Assembly (NCBI GenBank): GCA_016700055.1
Contig: CP064997.1
Span: 3,038,001-3,102,000 of the forward strand
Reading direction: 5' to 3'
Length of the DNA stretch: 64,000 bases
DNA from: Actinomycetota bacterium
GTDB lineage: Bacteria; Actinomycetota; Acidimicrobiia; Acidimicrobiales; Ilumatobacteraceae
Under the pieces are notes generated by a model that searched no databases, was not told the DNA's origin, and was given only the letters and a program-made list of their open reading frames with translations. This document shows positions 1 to 7,896 of the stretch, piece by piece (position 1 is the stretch's first letter; each line of letters starts with the position of its first letter). The position numbers were made by a program, and so were the translations under genes.

Positions 1-1917
1 CGATCGTGAGGCTGCCACCGCGGGCCGCCACCCGATCGGCGAGGCCGGCGAGTCCGGAGCCCTGCTGGGCGATGGCGCCTCCGACGCCGTCGTCGACCAC
101 GGCGACGACGAGCCTGCTGTCTTGGTGGATAGCGCGGAGCTGGACCTTGGTGGCCCGGGCGTGCTTGACGGCGTTGGTGAGCCCTTCGCAGGCGGTGAAG
201 TAGGCGGCGGCTCGACCTCGGTCGGGTAGCGATCGCCGTTGGCGACGACCTCGACGGGCAACGGCGCCCGCCGGGCGAGGTCCCGCAGCGCGGGGCCCAG
301 ACCACCGTCGAGCTGGGCGGGTCGTAGGCCGCGGGCGAGCTCGCGCAGCTCGTCGATCGCCACGGTGATCTCGGCGACGGCGTCGTCGAGGGTCCGGTTG
401 ACGTCGGGATCGACGCCTGAGCCGAGCGCGTGCTGGGCGTGGCGGAGCGCCAGCCCGATGGACACCAGCCGCTGTTGGGCGCCGTCGTGCAGGTCGCGTT
501 CGAGCCGTCGTCGCTCTTCGTCGCCGGCCGCGACGATCCGCGCCCGTGAGGCTTCGACCTCTTCGAGCTGGCGGCGCAGCCCGACCCGTAACCGGGCGAT
601 CTCGATGGCGAGGACGCCGACGTCGAGCACCTTGGGGACCGTCGAGCCGCGTTCGGCAAGCTCGGCGGGGGCGACGACGGTGCCCAGGGTCGTGCCGGCG
701 TGCCGGATCGGCCAGCGCCGTCGCCCGTCGTCGAGATCGTCGGCCACGGGCGCTCCGGTGAGATCGACAGCGAGTTCGCTGTCGGGCAGGAACAGGCGGA
801 GGTGGAGGTCCTCGACGTCGAGGGCTTCGCGCAGGACGTGCTCGATGTCCTCGGGGACGGCGCGGCCGGCTCGGAGGTCGTCAAGGAAAGCGGCCATCCG
901 TTGGAGGGCGTCGAACCTGGCCCGGTTGAATCGACGGTCGACCGCGTCCTGGAGCCGACGGCGGAGGGGCCCGAACATCGCGGCCACGGCCAGCGTGGCG
1001 CCAGCGGTGCTCCACGTCGAGCCGTGACCGACGGCCGCGCCGATCACGACGACCGTCACCGCGTAGGTGGCGGCGAGCAGCACGCTCAGCGCGCCGTAGG
1101 CCAGGGTGCGGCTGATGACCAAGTCGATGTCGTAGAGGCGGTAGCGCAGGATCCCGATCGCGGCCGCAACTGGCATGGCGGTCAGCGCCAGTGCGGTCAG
1201 CGGCCTCACGACCGGAGCCACGCTCCACAGCAACGCAACCATCGGCAGGATCACAGCGGCGCACATGGAGGCGAACACGAACCATCGCAGCTGGAGCCGT
1301 TCGACACCGGATGAGCGGCGGAGGCGCTGCACCAGCGGCAGGATCGCCACCACGAACGAGCCGAGGAGCAACGGCATGCCCAACGCTTGCAGCACATCCG
1401 TCGGTGCACCCTCGATGGCGTACGGGTTGCGGCCGCCGACGAAAAGGTCGCCGATGTCCGGGGACAGGGCCCAGCCGGGCAGGACTAACGCGACGCCGAC
1501 CAGGTTGGCCCAGGCGACGACCGCCCAGCCCCGCCGGATCAGGTGCCCGTCGGGGAACAGCAGGAAGGTCAAGACGCCCGCCGGGACGCCGACGATCCAG
1601 CTTGACAGCGCGACCCATTCGGCGAAGGGTCCCGCCGGCCACCCCTGCTCGGCGGCCCGCAACCCCCAACCCTGCGCCAGATCCGCCGCGAACGCGGTGA
1701 ACAGCGCGTCGGCCAGGAACAGCCAGCCGATCCGGTGGCCCGGGTAGCGGGACACGATCAGGGCGCCCGCGCCGGCCATGGCCACCGCGTAGAACCCGTA
1801 CAGCACCGTGTCGTAGGTGGGCTCCAAGCCCCACGACAACGCGACCGCAACGACCTCTACCGCCAGCGTCACCACGAACAGCAACGCCGGAAGGCCACGC
1901 ACGGGCAGGCCGCTCAC
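1..1917 (-). CDS. Membrane sensor histidine kinase (HisKA_3/NarL-type), 3' end beyond window, apparent frameshift
   Basis: Two-component sensor kinase of the NarL/LiaS type, acting in the cytoplasmic membrane. The N-terminal half holds about ten hydrophobic segments. A linker follows, then the HisKA_3 dimerisation box with DLHDGAQQRL (phospho-acceptor His about residue 477) and an HATPase domain with N-box EGLTNAVKHA, G1 box DDGVGGA and G2 box GSGLAGLADRV. The GTG at 1917 is chosen because it is in frame with the H-box. The frame before position 212 reads VVANGDRYPTEVE and then turns to Pro-rich nonsense. The expected AAAYFTACEGLTNAVKHA appears only in another frame from 211 down, so one base seems to be missing near 211 (sequencing error or recent inactivation). 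The protein ends beyond the left edge, where a partner response regulator would be expected. Family call is firm; the signal sensed is unknown. Confidence 0.85.
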   Translation of the reverse strand, partial: MSGLPVRGLPALLFVVTLAVEVVAVALSWGLEPTYDTVLYGFYAVAMAGAGALIVSRYPGHRIGWLFLADALFTAFAADLAQGWGLRAAEQGWPAGPFAEWVALSSWIVGVPAGVLTFLLFPDGHLIRRGWAVVAWANLVGVALVLPGWALSPDIGDLFVGGRNPYAIEGAPTDVLQALGMPLLLGSFVVAILPLVQRLRRSSGVERLQLRWFVFASMCAAVILPMVALLWSVAPVVRPLTALALTAMPVAAAIGILRYRLYDIDLVISRTLAYGALSVLLAATYAVTVVVIGAAVGHGSTWSTAGATLAVAAMFGPLRRRLQDAVDRRFNRARFDALQRMAAFLDDLRAGRAVPEDIEHVLREALDVEDLHLRLFLPDSELAVDLTGAPVADDLDDGRRRWPIRHAGTTLGTVVAPAELAERGSTVPKVLDVGVLAIEIARLRVGLRRQLEEVEASRARIVAAGDEERRRLERDLHDGAQQRLVSIGLALRHAQHALGSGVDPDVNRTLDDAVAEITVAIDELRELARGLRPAQLDGGLGPALRDLARRAPLPVEVVANGDRYPTEVEPPPTSPPAKGSPTPSSTPGPPRSSSALSTKTAGSSSPWSTTASEAPSPSRAPDSPASPIGWRPAVAASRS

Positions 1918-2074
1918 AGGAGTGATTGTCCCAGCAGCCCGCTTTACCGGCAATCGTGCCGGCGCGCAACGACGAGTACGCGCTGGCGCGTAGTGAAGAT
2001 GCGTCCCTGCCCTGATGACCGGACGCACACGCGGTGCGTACAACGGCACCACGCGAACCACCCAGGAGGATCTC

Positions 2075-2764
2075 ATGGCTACCACCAGCATCGTCCAGGC
2101 CCGTCGAGGCCCGGCGAATGTCGGGTTCATTGCCGCTGGAGCGTGCACCGCCGTCGCCGGTGCGGTGCTCCTGTTCGGCCTCCAGCCCGTCACCGATGTC
2201 TCTGACGACATGTGGCGCTACCCCTGGTCCAACAGCGGCGCCTTCGTCGCGTTCTCGCTGTTCAGCGCGGCCCTCCACGGCCTGGTCATCGCCGGCCTCG
2301 TCGCGTTCGGCCACAGCGGCGCTGCCGGCCGATCCCGAACCGCGACGATCGGCGTCGCACTCGCGATCGCCGGTACCGCGCTGCTACAGGTGGGCGAGCT
2401 GGCGTCCATCCCCATCCGCGACGCCGAGGTCGACGACACCAGCGCCGGGATCGTCGGCGCCATCTTCGGTATCGGCGGCACCGCGTCGACCATCGGGTTC
2501 CTGCTCACCGGGTGGGCGACGCTGCGGGCCGGCGTGTGGAACGGCTGGCGCCGCTTCACCCCGCTCGCCGTCGGCCTCTGGCTCGTCATCCTCACCCCGG
2601 TCACCCTCGCCGCGCCGACGCTTCTGCACGGCGGCGTGGGCGTCTACGGGCTGTGCCTCCTCGCCATGGCCGTCGCCCTCTACACCGCGCCCACGCCCAC
2701 CGTCACCTCCGATCCCGCGGCCGCAGCGATCCCAGGCGTCGAGCCACATCTGGAGCGCGCATGA
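2075..2764 (+). CDS. Hypothetical multi-pass membrane protein
   Basis: About 229 residues, mostly hydrophobic, with roughly six membrane segments (for example around GFIAAGACTAVAGAVLLFGL near the N-terminus and VYGLCLLAMAVALYTA near the end). The start is ATG 2075, directly after an AGGAGG ribosome-binding site at 2064-2069; an in-frame start 60 bases upstream has no such site. I do not recognise the family. It lies between a divergent sensor kinase and an ABC transporter pair of the antimicrobial-peptide or antibiotic export type. It may therefore belong to a cell-envelope stress module, but that is inference from position only. Confidence 0.75.
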   Translation: MATTSIVQARRGPANVGFIAAGACTAVAGAVLLFGLQPVTDVSDDMWRYPWSNSGAFVAFSLFSAALHGLVIAGLVAFGHSGAAGRSRTATIGVALAIAGTALLQVGELASIPIRDAEVDDTSAGIVGAIFGIGGTASTIGFLLTGWATLRAGVWNGWRRFTPLAVGLWLVILTPVTLAAPTLLHGGVGVYGLCLLAMAVALYTAPTPTVTSDPAAAAIPGVEPHLERA

Positions 2765-2863
2765 GCACGAGCGTGCGTCGAGATGATCACCGGCGAGGAG
2801 AGCCCTCCCGACTCACGGCAGCGAGGAGCGACTGATGCGGTGTTGCGACAACGGAGAGCGGCG

Positions 2864-3787
2864 GTGACGGCGGCCATCGAGCTGTCCGGGCTCACCAAGT
2901 CCTTCGGAGACGTTCGGGCCGTCGACGACATCAACGCCGTGATCGAGTCCGGAGAGGTGACTGCCTTCCTCGGGCCCAACGGCGCCGGCAAGACGACCAC
3001 CCTACGGATGCTGCTCGGGCTCGTCATGCCGACCAGCGGCACCGCGACCTTCGGCGGCAGGCGCTACGACGAGTTGCCTGACCCGCTCCGTCACGTCGGC
3101 GCAATGCTCGAAGCCTCCGGCTACCACCCCGGTCGCACCGCGCTCGACCACCTGCGCGTTCTCACCACCGCGGCGAAGCTGGACGCGGACGCGCCCATGC
3201 GTGTCCTGGCTGCCACCGGGCTCGCCGAGGACGCGCGACGAAGGGTCGGCGAATTCTCCCTCGGCATGCGGCAGCGTCTCGGCCTCGCGGCGGCGTTGCT
3301 CGGCGACCCGGCAGTGCTCATCCTGGACGAGCCGACGAACGGTCTCGACCCGCAGGGCATCCGATGGCTGCGCGGGTACCTTCGCCAGCTCGCGGGCGAG
3401 GGGCGCACCGTGCTCGTCTCCAGCCACGCGTTGAGCGAGGTCGAACAGACCGCCGACCACGTGCTCCTGATCGCCAAGGGGCGCCTCGTCCGGTCATCGA
3501 CCCTCACCGCCCTGCGCGCCGAGGCTGGCGTCGGCTGCCGCGTCCGCACACCGCAGCCGGAGCGACTGTCCACTCTGCTCGACGCCACCGGCCACCGCCA
3601 CCGCCACATCGACGGGGAGCTCGCTGTCGACGCCGCCGCCGAGCAGGTGGGCGAGCTCGCCGCAGCACACGGAGTCGTGCTGCACCGCCTCACCGCAACG
3701 GCCGGGCTGGAGGAGGCCTTCTTCCGTCTCACCGAGCAACCCGGGCGGGTCAACGACGCGGTGTCGCTGGAAGGGGCGTCGGCGTGA
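2864..3787 (+). CDS. ABC transporter ATP-binding protein (BcrA/DrrA-like)
   Basis: ATPase subunit of an ABC exporter, peripheral on the cytoplasmic membrane. Near the N-terminus are Walker A GPNGAGKTT, then signature LGMRQRLGLA, Walker B VLILDEPTNGLD and the switch histidine in SSHALSEVEQ. The C-terminal 90 residues match the accessory region of bacitracin-type and daunorubicin-type ATPases. GTG 2864 is preferred over an upstream in-frame start at 2783, because homologous sequence begins with AAIELSGLTKSFG just after it and GGAG lies a few bases upstream. The stop overlaps the GTG start of the permease by four bases (GTGA), so the two are translationally coupled. The substrate cannot be told from sequence. 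Confidence 0.92.
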   Translation: MTAAIELSGLTKSFGDVRAVDDINAVIESGEVTAFLGPNGAGKTTTLRMLLGLVMPTSGTATFGGRRYDELPDPLRHVGAMLEASGYHPGRTALDHLRVLTTAAKLDADAPMRVLAATGLAEDARRRVGEFSLGMRQRLGLAAALLGDPAVLILDEPTNGLDPQGIRWLRGYLRQLAGEGRTVLVSSHALSEVEQTADHVLLIAKGRLVRSSTLTALRAEAGVGCRVRTPQPERLSTLLDATGHRHRHIDGELAVDAAAEQVGELAAAHGVVLHRLTATAGLEEAFFRLTEQPGRVNDAVSLEGASA

Positions 3788-4545
3788 ACGCGCTTGTTCG
3801 CGCCGAGCTTCTCAAGCTGCGCAGCACCCGCATTCTTGCCGGGCTGCTGGTCGCCACCCTGGGCTTCGTGTTGCTGACGGTGATCTTCACCGTCCCCTCA
3901 GCCGGCGCGACGAACAACGCGCTCTCCCTCGACGACCCCGCCCTCCTGGCCCGCATCGTCGGCGACAGCTTCGGCGTGCCCCAGGTGACAATGCTGCTCC
4001 TGGGGGTGCTCGCGTTCACCCAGGAGATCCGCTACGGCACCATCACCTCTACGTTCCTGGTCGAGCCGCGCCGCACCCGGGCCCTCGTCTCCAAGGGCCT
4101 GACTCTCGTCCTCTCCAGCGTCGTGCTCACGGCAGGCGCACTCGTCGTCTCGATCGTCGCCACGACGACGTTGATCCGAACTCGCGGCGGCAACGCGACG
4201 TTCGACGCCGAGGTCTGGCAGGTGGTCGCAGCGGCGTTCGTCGTCATGGCGCTCTACGGCGTCATCGGTCTCGCCGTCGGCGCCCTGCTCCGCAACCAGA
4301 TCGTCGCCGTGGTCGCCTCGCTGATCTGGATGCTCGCCGCTGAGCGTTTGCTCATCGACGCACTCCCGGCAATCGGACGGTGGACACCGGGAGGAGCCAC
4401 CTTTGGGCTGCTGCAGCTCGGCCCGACAGTCGCCACGAGTGGAACGCTGTTAGACGCACCCATCGGTGGCTTGCTCCTCGTCGGATACACCGCCGCCGCA
4501 GCGGCCCTCGCGCTCGTCGTCGCGCCACGCAGAGACGTCCTCTAG
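3784..4545 (+). CDS. ABC transporter permease (ABC-2 type)
   Basis: 253-residue membrane partner of the upstream ATPase, with about six membrane segments. The N-terminus VNALVRAELLKLRSTR is typical of ABC-2 permeases, which start with a short amphipathic stretch before helix 1. The motif QEIRYGTITSTFLVEPRR after helix 2 is also characteristic of this permease family. The GTG start sits in the GTGA overlap with the ATPase gene. An IS110 transposase remnant on the opposite strand begins within about 20 bases of the stop, yet the reading frame appears complete. Substrate unknown; drug, peptide or lipid export is likely by family. Confidence 0.88.
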   Translation: MNALVRAELLKLRSTRILAGLLVATLGFVLLTVIFTVPSAGATNNALSLDDPALLARIVGDSFGVPQVTMLLLGVLAFTQEIRYGTITSTFLVEPRRTRALVSKGLTLVLSSVVLTAGALVVSIVATTTLIRTRGGNATFDAEVWQVVAAAFVVMALYGVIGLAVGALLRNQIVAVVASLIWMLAAERLLIDALPAIGRWTPGGATFGLLQLGPTVATSGTLLDAPIGGLLLVGYTAAAAALALVVAPRRDVL

Positions 4546-4559
4546 CGACGCGCCGCCAC

Positions 4560-4704
4560 GCAGATCCACCGTCCCATCTCGGAATCGGCCGAAGCTGTCG
4601 TCGATGCCCTCGCTCAGGCGCCGGCTGGCTATCCGGCCGCCGGACTCATCGCAGATGTAGATGTCGTGGTGGGCCTCCGCCCAGTCGTCTCCTACGAAGA
4701 TCAC
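4560..4704 (-). pseudogene. IS110-family transposase, N-terminal fragment
   Basis: From a GTG at 4704 the minus strand reads VIFVGDDWAEAHHDIYI, then DESGGRIASRRLSEGI. This is the start of the DEDD RuvC-like domain of IS110-family recombinases, whose first catalytic Asp lies in the conserved VGDDWAE segment. Similarity fades after about 45 residues near 4565 and nothing later in the family (DEDD remainder, Tnp_IS116/IS110/IS902 domain) is present. It is a truncated remnant ending just short of the ABC permease stop. The catalytic function is certainly lost. Confidence 0.7.
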
Positions 4705-4900
4705 GTGCTGATCGCCTCCCGGTGTTGTCGGTCCTGGACTCGAACCCGGAGGACCTCCCGCACGGCCTAATGGATCAGTGCTCGAGGCACGACACCCCAT
4801 CGGTGCTACGGACCAGTCCTCACCTACCAGCCGGGGCGCGCTCTGACACCAGAGATCGGATCTCAGGCGAGGGAAGTGCTCACCGGCTGGCCGGCGGGCC
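4705..4900 (-). other. Structured leader upstream of the IS110 fragment (possible left-end/bridge-RNA remnant)
   Basis: This stretch holds no convincing gene. Reading toward the transposase fragment it can fold into nested stems: GTGC-loop-GCAC near 4776-4788, GGTCCT pairing with AGGACC at 4730-4755, and TGTCG with CGACA enclosing both. IS110-group elements carry their bridge RNA in the non-coding left end directly upstream of the recombinase, which is this position. The assignment is inference; the outer boundary is arbitrary because no element end could be recognised. Confidence 0.25.
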
Positions 4901-4938
4901 CGGAACCAAGTCCTACTCGACCTGGTCTGCTCCCATTA

Positions 4939-5032
4939 GGCGAGGATGGTTGAGCGGCATTCGGCGACATCGCGATCAGCCACCGCGCAAGCGGCGCCAA
5001 CCGCTTGTGGATCGAGTCCTTTCGGCTCGCCG
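4939..5032 (+). other. Degenerate class-II tRNA-like sequence (Ser-like), probably not functional
   Basis: GGCGAG (4939-4944) can pair with CTCGCC (5026-5031). A D-loop-like GAGCGG follows at 4952-4957, and CAAGCGG/CCGCTTG (4988-4994 with 5001-5007) forms a perfect 7-bp long variable arm, as in serine-type tRNAs. Against this, the T-stem pairs poorly, the T-loop reads ATCGAGT instead of TTCGANT, no regular 7-base anticodon loop can be drawn and CCA is not encoded. The size (94 bases) and a strong hairpin 40 bases downstream fit a tRNA gene or its relic. A chance resemblance is possible. Confidence 0.25.
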
Positions 5033-5071
5033 CCCGTGTAGTCGCCTGCGGTGTCGCCCCTCCGACACCAG

Positions 5072-5106
5072 ATGACCAGGGCAAACGCCCTGGTCATTGT
5101 GCTTTT
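5072..5106 (+). terminator. Strong hairpin terminator
   Basis: ATGACCAGGGC (5072-5082) and GCCCTGGTCAT (5087-5097) form a perfect 11-bp stem with an AAAC loop, followed by TGTGCTTTT. This is a classic intrinsic terminator for transcription from the left. The only candidate transcript ending here is the tRNA-like segment at 4939-5032. It also insulates the sigma-factor gene at 5233 from upstream reading. Confidence 0.7.
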
Positions 5107-5232
5107 CGGGTTGGTCGGGTGGTGGCTCGGGGCCTGTTGTCCGCAATTTGTCAGCAGTCGCGCGTCGCGATGTTCTGTGCCCGCAAGTCCCGGTGCGAAC
5201 CGTGTCACGATTTCGCGCTTGGGGATGACTTG

Positions 5233-5688
5233 ATGGGTGTGACCTTCGAGGTGTTCGTTGATGCGCACGGTCGACGGTTGCGCGCGGCGTTGGTGGCTGC
5301 GTTCGGGGTTGATGTCGGCGCCGACGCGTGCGCAGAGGCGTTGGCGTACGGCTGGGAGCATTGGGAGCGGGTCGGCGCGATGGAGAATCCGGCGGGCTAT
5401 CTGTTCCGGGTGGGTCAGAACGCGGGTCGCAGAGCGGCGAAGCGGAGACCGTTCTTCCCAGAACCGCCGAGTGGAGAGTTGCCAGCATTCGAGCCGGCGA
5501 TGCTCCCGGCGATCGCCGAGCTGTCAGAGCCGCAGCGGGTGTCGCTCGTCCTGGTGCATGGCTACGGCTGGTCGATGGTGGAGGTCGCAGCGTTGCTCGA
5601 GGTGTCTCATTCCACGGTGCGCACGCATCTCGCGCGTGCGTTGAGCGCTCTTCGCAGAGCTTTGGAGGTCGAGGTCCATGCTGACTGA
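5233..5688 (+). CDS. RNA polymerase sigma factor, small ECF-like
   Basis: 151-residue sigma-70-family protein. The N-terminal part (EALAYGWEHWERVGAMENP, then GYLFRVGQNAGRRAAKRRP) matches sigma region 2, ending in the basic DNA-contact helix. The C-terminal part (LSEPQRVSLVLVHGYGWSMVEVA, then LLEVSHSTVRTHLARAL) is the region 4 helix-turn-helix that reads the -35 element. ATG 5233 gives the usual compact ECF length; the frame is open further upstream but that part is not sigma-like. The gene overlaps the next ATG by 11 bases, so the downstream membrane protein is co-translated and is the natural candidate for its anti-sigma factor. It stands between mobile-element scars, so it may have arrived by transfer. 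Confidence 0.85.
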   Translation: MGVTFEVFVDAHGRRLRAALVAAFGVDVGADACAEALAYGWEHWERVGAMENPAGYLFRVGQNAGRRAAKRRPFFPEPPSGELPAFEPAMLPAIAELSEPQRVSLVLVHGYGWSMVEVAALLEVSHSTVRTHLARALSALRRALEVEVHAD

Positions 5689-7252
5689 CGATGACGTGGC
5701 TACTCGGGTGGCCGACTACTTCGGTTGGCTCGACGATCAGCTCGACAGGACGGGTTCGGGCCAGTGGGCCGCCGAGGCGTCCGTGACGACCCCTCGCCCT
5801 CGGTCGAGGATGTTGCTCGGTGCCGTTGCAGCGACTCTGGTTGTGGTGTTGCTCGGGGGGCTGGCGTGGTCCATGGGATGGCGTGACTCGGGGTCGCCCG
5901 CCGTGGTGCCCGTGGGCTCGGGCGTGCCCCGTACGACGCTCCCGGACGATTCGGCCGTCACAAGTGGTTCGGCGCTTCCTGATCCCCCGGTCGACGGCAT
6001 GCCCGCGGATGCGGTGCTGCGGGCATCGGTCGACACCGACATCGGTGTGTTCAAGATCTATGACCATGCCGCTTCCGAGACGACCTGGGTCGTCGTTGAT
6101 GGTGACGCGGAACCGATCAACGGAAGCAGGGCGGTCGCCGAGTATTCCGCTGCGGAGATCGAGGACGGCGCGTGGGGTGTTTTCGGCGAGGTGCCCGACC
6201 GCTTCGCATACGGGCTGGTTCCTCCCGACAGCAACGGCTACGACGTGGTAGCCGGCGATGTGACGGTGAGCCCGGACGCGTCCGGCTTCTGGTGGACATG
6301 GCTCCCGGCCGACATCGAGAGCTTGACGATCACTGGGCCGCGAGGCACCGTGGCGGTGGACCTGACGGTGGAATCGGCAGCCACGACGACTACGGCCGTG
6401 ACGGTGCCGGGTGAGCGCGCCCCGACAAGCGGGTCCATCGACCGGCTCGCGATCGGCGACCAGGTGATGTTGGGTGCCGCGCCCTCACTTGCCGAGGAGG
6501 GCTTCGTCGTCGACGCGGTCGTAAGCCGCCAGTTCCACGAGGTCAACTACTTGGTTGACGAGATGGTGCGGCGGCGTCAGCTCGACGACGCCTCCGTGGT
6601 CGTTCTCCACCTCGGCACCAATGGAACCGTGATGAGCGACGATCTCGACGCGGTGCTCGACGCGCTGGCGACGGTGCCGCAGGTCATTCTGGTGACGTCG
6701 ACCGCCGACCGGGATTGGACCGCGCCGAACACCGAGCTGTTCCGGCAAGCTGCTGCCGCTCACCCCAACGTCGAGCTCCTCGACTGGGGTGCGCTCGTGG
6801 CCGACTGCGAGGGTGACTGTCTATTCGAGGACGGCATCCATCTCACTCCCGACGGCAACCGGTACTACACCCAGGTCGTGGCGGACGCGGCGACTGATCC
6901 GAGGTTCCACCGACCCGAGATCATCGAGTCGGGCGATGTCGTCACGGCGCGGATCATTCCGGCCGCCAATGTCGCACTTGCCAACTCGAGCGCGGGCTTC
7001 CAGATCGTCGAGGCCGCGGATGGGCGGTTCCTCCAGGCCGACCTCGGGGAGGCTGTTCCTCCCGATGGTGCAGAGTTCTGGACGCTGTCGATCAACGGAC
7101 GTCTCCGCACGCAGACGACAGCTCGTCAGGGGAGTCTGCTCGGCACGAGGATCGATCCGGAGGTGTACGGCGACAGCTTCACCGTCTCGCTGAACGCGAT
7201 CACGGGCGACGAGGTTCTCGCGTCGACTGGCGACGTGCCGATGACGGATTGA
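5678..7252 (+). CDS. Membrane-anchored protein with a pseudo-SGNH hydrolase domain, putative anti-sigma partner
   Basis: 524 residues. Residues 1-45 are a cytosolic segment (DDDVATRVADYFGWLDDQLD) resembling the short sigma-binding heads of anti-sigma factors. One membrane helix lies at about 46-67, followed by a low-complexity linker and a beta-rich extracytoplasmic region (about 105-235). Residues 250-405 form an SGNH/GDSL fold like the C-terminal domain of OafA-type acyltransferases. The LGTNG block (N315) and the DGIHLTPDG block (D385, H388) are intact. The nucleophile block reads IGDQVML, with Gln262 where the family has the catalytic Ser. A C-terminal region of about 110 residues is unrecognised. 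The domain may bind an acylated or glycan ligand rather than hydrolyse it. The anti-sigma role is inferred from the 11-base overlap with the sigma gene. Confidence 0.7.
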   Translation: MLTDDDVATRVADYFGWLDDQLDRTGSGQWAAEASVTTPRPRSRMLLGAVAATLVVVLLGGLAWSMGWRDSGSPAVVPVGSGVPRTTLPDDSAVTSGSALPDPPVDGMPADAVLRASVDTDIGVFKIYDHAASETTWVVVDGDAEPINGSRAVAEYSAAEIEDGAWGVFGEVPDRFAYGLVPPDSNGYDVVAGDVTVSPDASGFWWTWLPADIESLTITGPRGTVAVDLTVESAATTTTAVTVPGERAPTSGSIDRLAIGDQVMLGAAPSLAEEGFVVDAVVSRQFHEVNYLVDEMVRRRQLDDASVVVLHLGTNGTVMSDDLDAVLDALATVPQVILVTSTADRDWTAPNTELFRQAAAAHPNVELLDWGALVADCEGDCLFEDGIHLTPDGNRYYTQVVADAATDPRFHRPEIIESGDVVTARIIPAANVALANSSAGFQIVEAADGRFLQADLGEAVPPDGAEFWTLSINGRLRTQTTARQGSLLGTRIDPEVYGDSFTVSLNAITGDEVLASTGDVPMTD

Positions 7253-7312
7253 CCGCCAGCGGGTCAGTTGGAATCGGTTCCGAACACACTGCGCGCCACC
7301 GTCTCGGCGGCC

Positions 7313-7624
7313 TCACTCTGCATCGGTGGAGTCACGTGTGTGTAGAACGTAGTGGTCGTCGTGTTGGCCACGACCGAGACGGAGCCTGCGTTCGGCGTGC
7401 TCAGCGCGCAGTCGGCGGAGCATCGTCACCGTGCCGGTGTCGAGGTGGATCTTGTGCGGCGTCTTGGTCTTCGGGAACTCCTTCACGATCACCTGCTGCT
7501 GGACCGTGACGACCTGGCGCGAGATGACGGCCGTCGCCTGGTCGAGGTCGATGTCGCTCCACCGCAACCCGAGGCACTTGCCGCGACGGCATCCGCTCGT
7601 TGCGAGGAACAGCCACGCCGGCAC
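7313..7624 (-). pseudogene. Tyrosine recombinase (phage integrase) fragment
   Basis: About 100 codons encode the start of an integrase catalytic domain: LFLATSGCRRGKCLGLRWSD, then IDLDQATAVISRQVV and KTKTPHKIHLD. The first catalytic Arg lies in GCRRGK, where families normally have GxRxGE. The remaining HxxR, H/W and Tyr motifs are absent, and sequence after about 7400 no longer resembles the family. Upstream the frame is broken by stops. It is the relic of an integrative element, possibly the one that brought the sigma/pseudo-SGNH pair lying between it and the IS110 fragment. Confidence 0.65.
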
Positions 7625-7896
7625 CGCCGCCCGCGATCAAGCGAGCTGACCGCGCGAAACCCGGGGCACACGAAAGCGACGCTGTGGACGCGTGAGCGCC
7701 GGCTAACAGGAGTGGCCGAGCAACTTGGCGTAGCCCATGAGTTCGGAGGTCCCGCGGATCCTGGGCGGCGTTGCAGGTGAGTGCCGTGCAACTCATGGCC
7801 AGGTCACAGCGAATTGCCAGGTGGGCGTTGTACATCAGGACGTCACCGCCCATTCCTCCTCGTTTGCCTCGGCGGTGAACGAGGAGCCGACCTTGT
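7625..7896. other. Non-coding remnant DNA between integrase fragment and CotH gene
   Basis: No gene, repeat or RNA could be supported here. One minus-strand frame contains MGYAKLLGHS, faintly like an integrase C-terminal LGHS motif, but it stops at once. The likely ribosome-binding site GAGGAG for the CotH-like gene lies at 7881-7886. Confidence 0.4.

Noticed and set aside
881..2314. A 477-codon minus-strand frame near the left edge
   Set aside because: It is out of frame with the H-box and membrane segments of the histidine kinase and reads as Arg/Gly-rich nonsense.
4715..4790. A tRNA gene on the minus strand (GGTTCGAGTCC T-loop-like sequence)
   Set aside because: No acceptor 5' strand matches the 3' strand, and no anticodon or D arm can be drawn. 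The segment is better explained as structured leader DNA of the IS110 relic.
4939..5032. A selenocysteine tRNA (TCA lies in the would-be anticodon region)
   Set aside because: The acceptor has six rather than eight pairs, the loop around TCA is nine bases and the T-arm is broken. No selenoprotein machinery is in the window.
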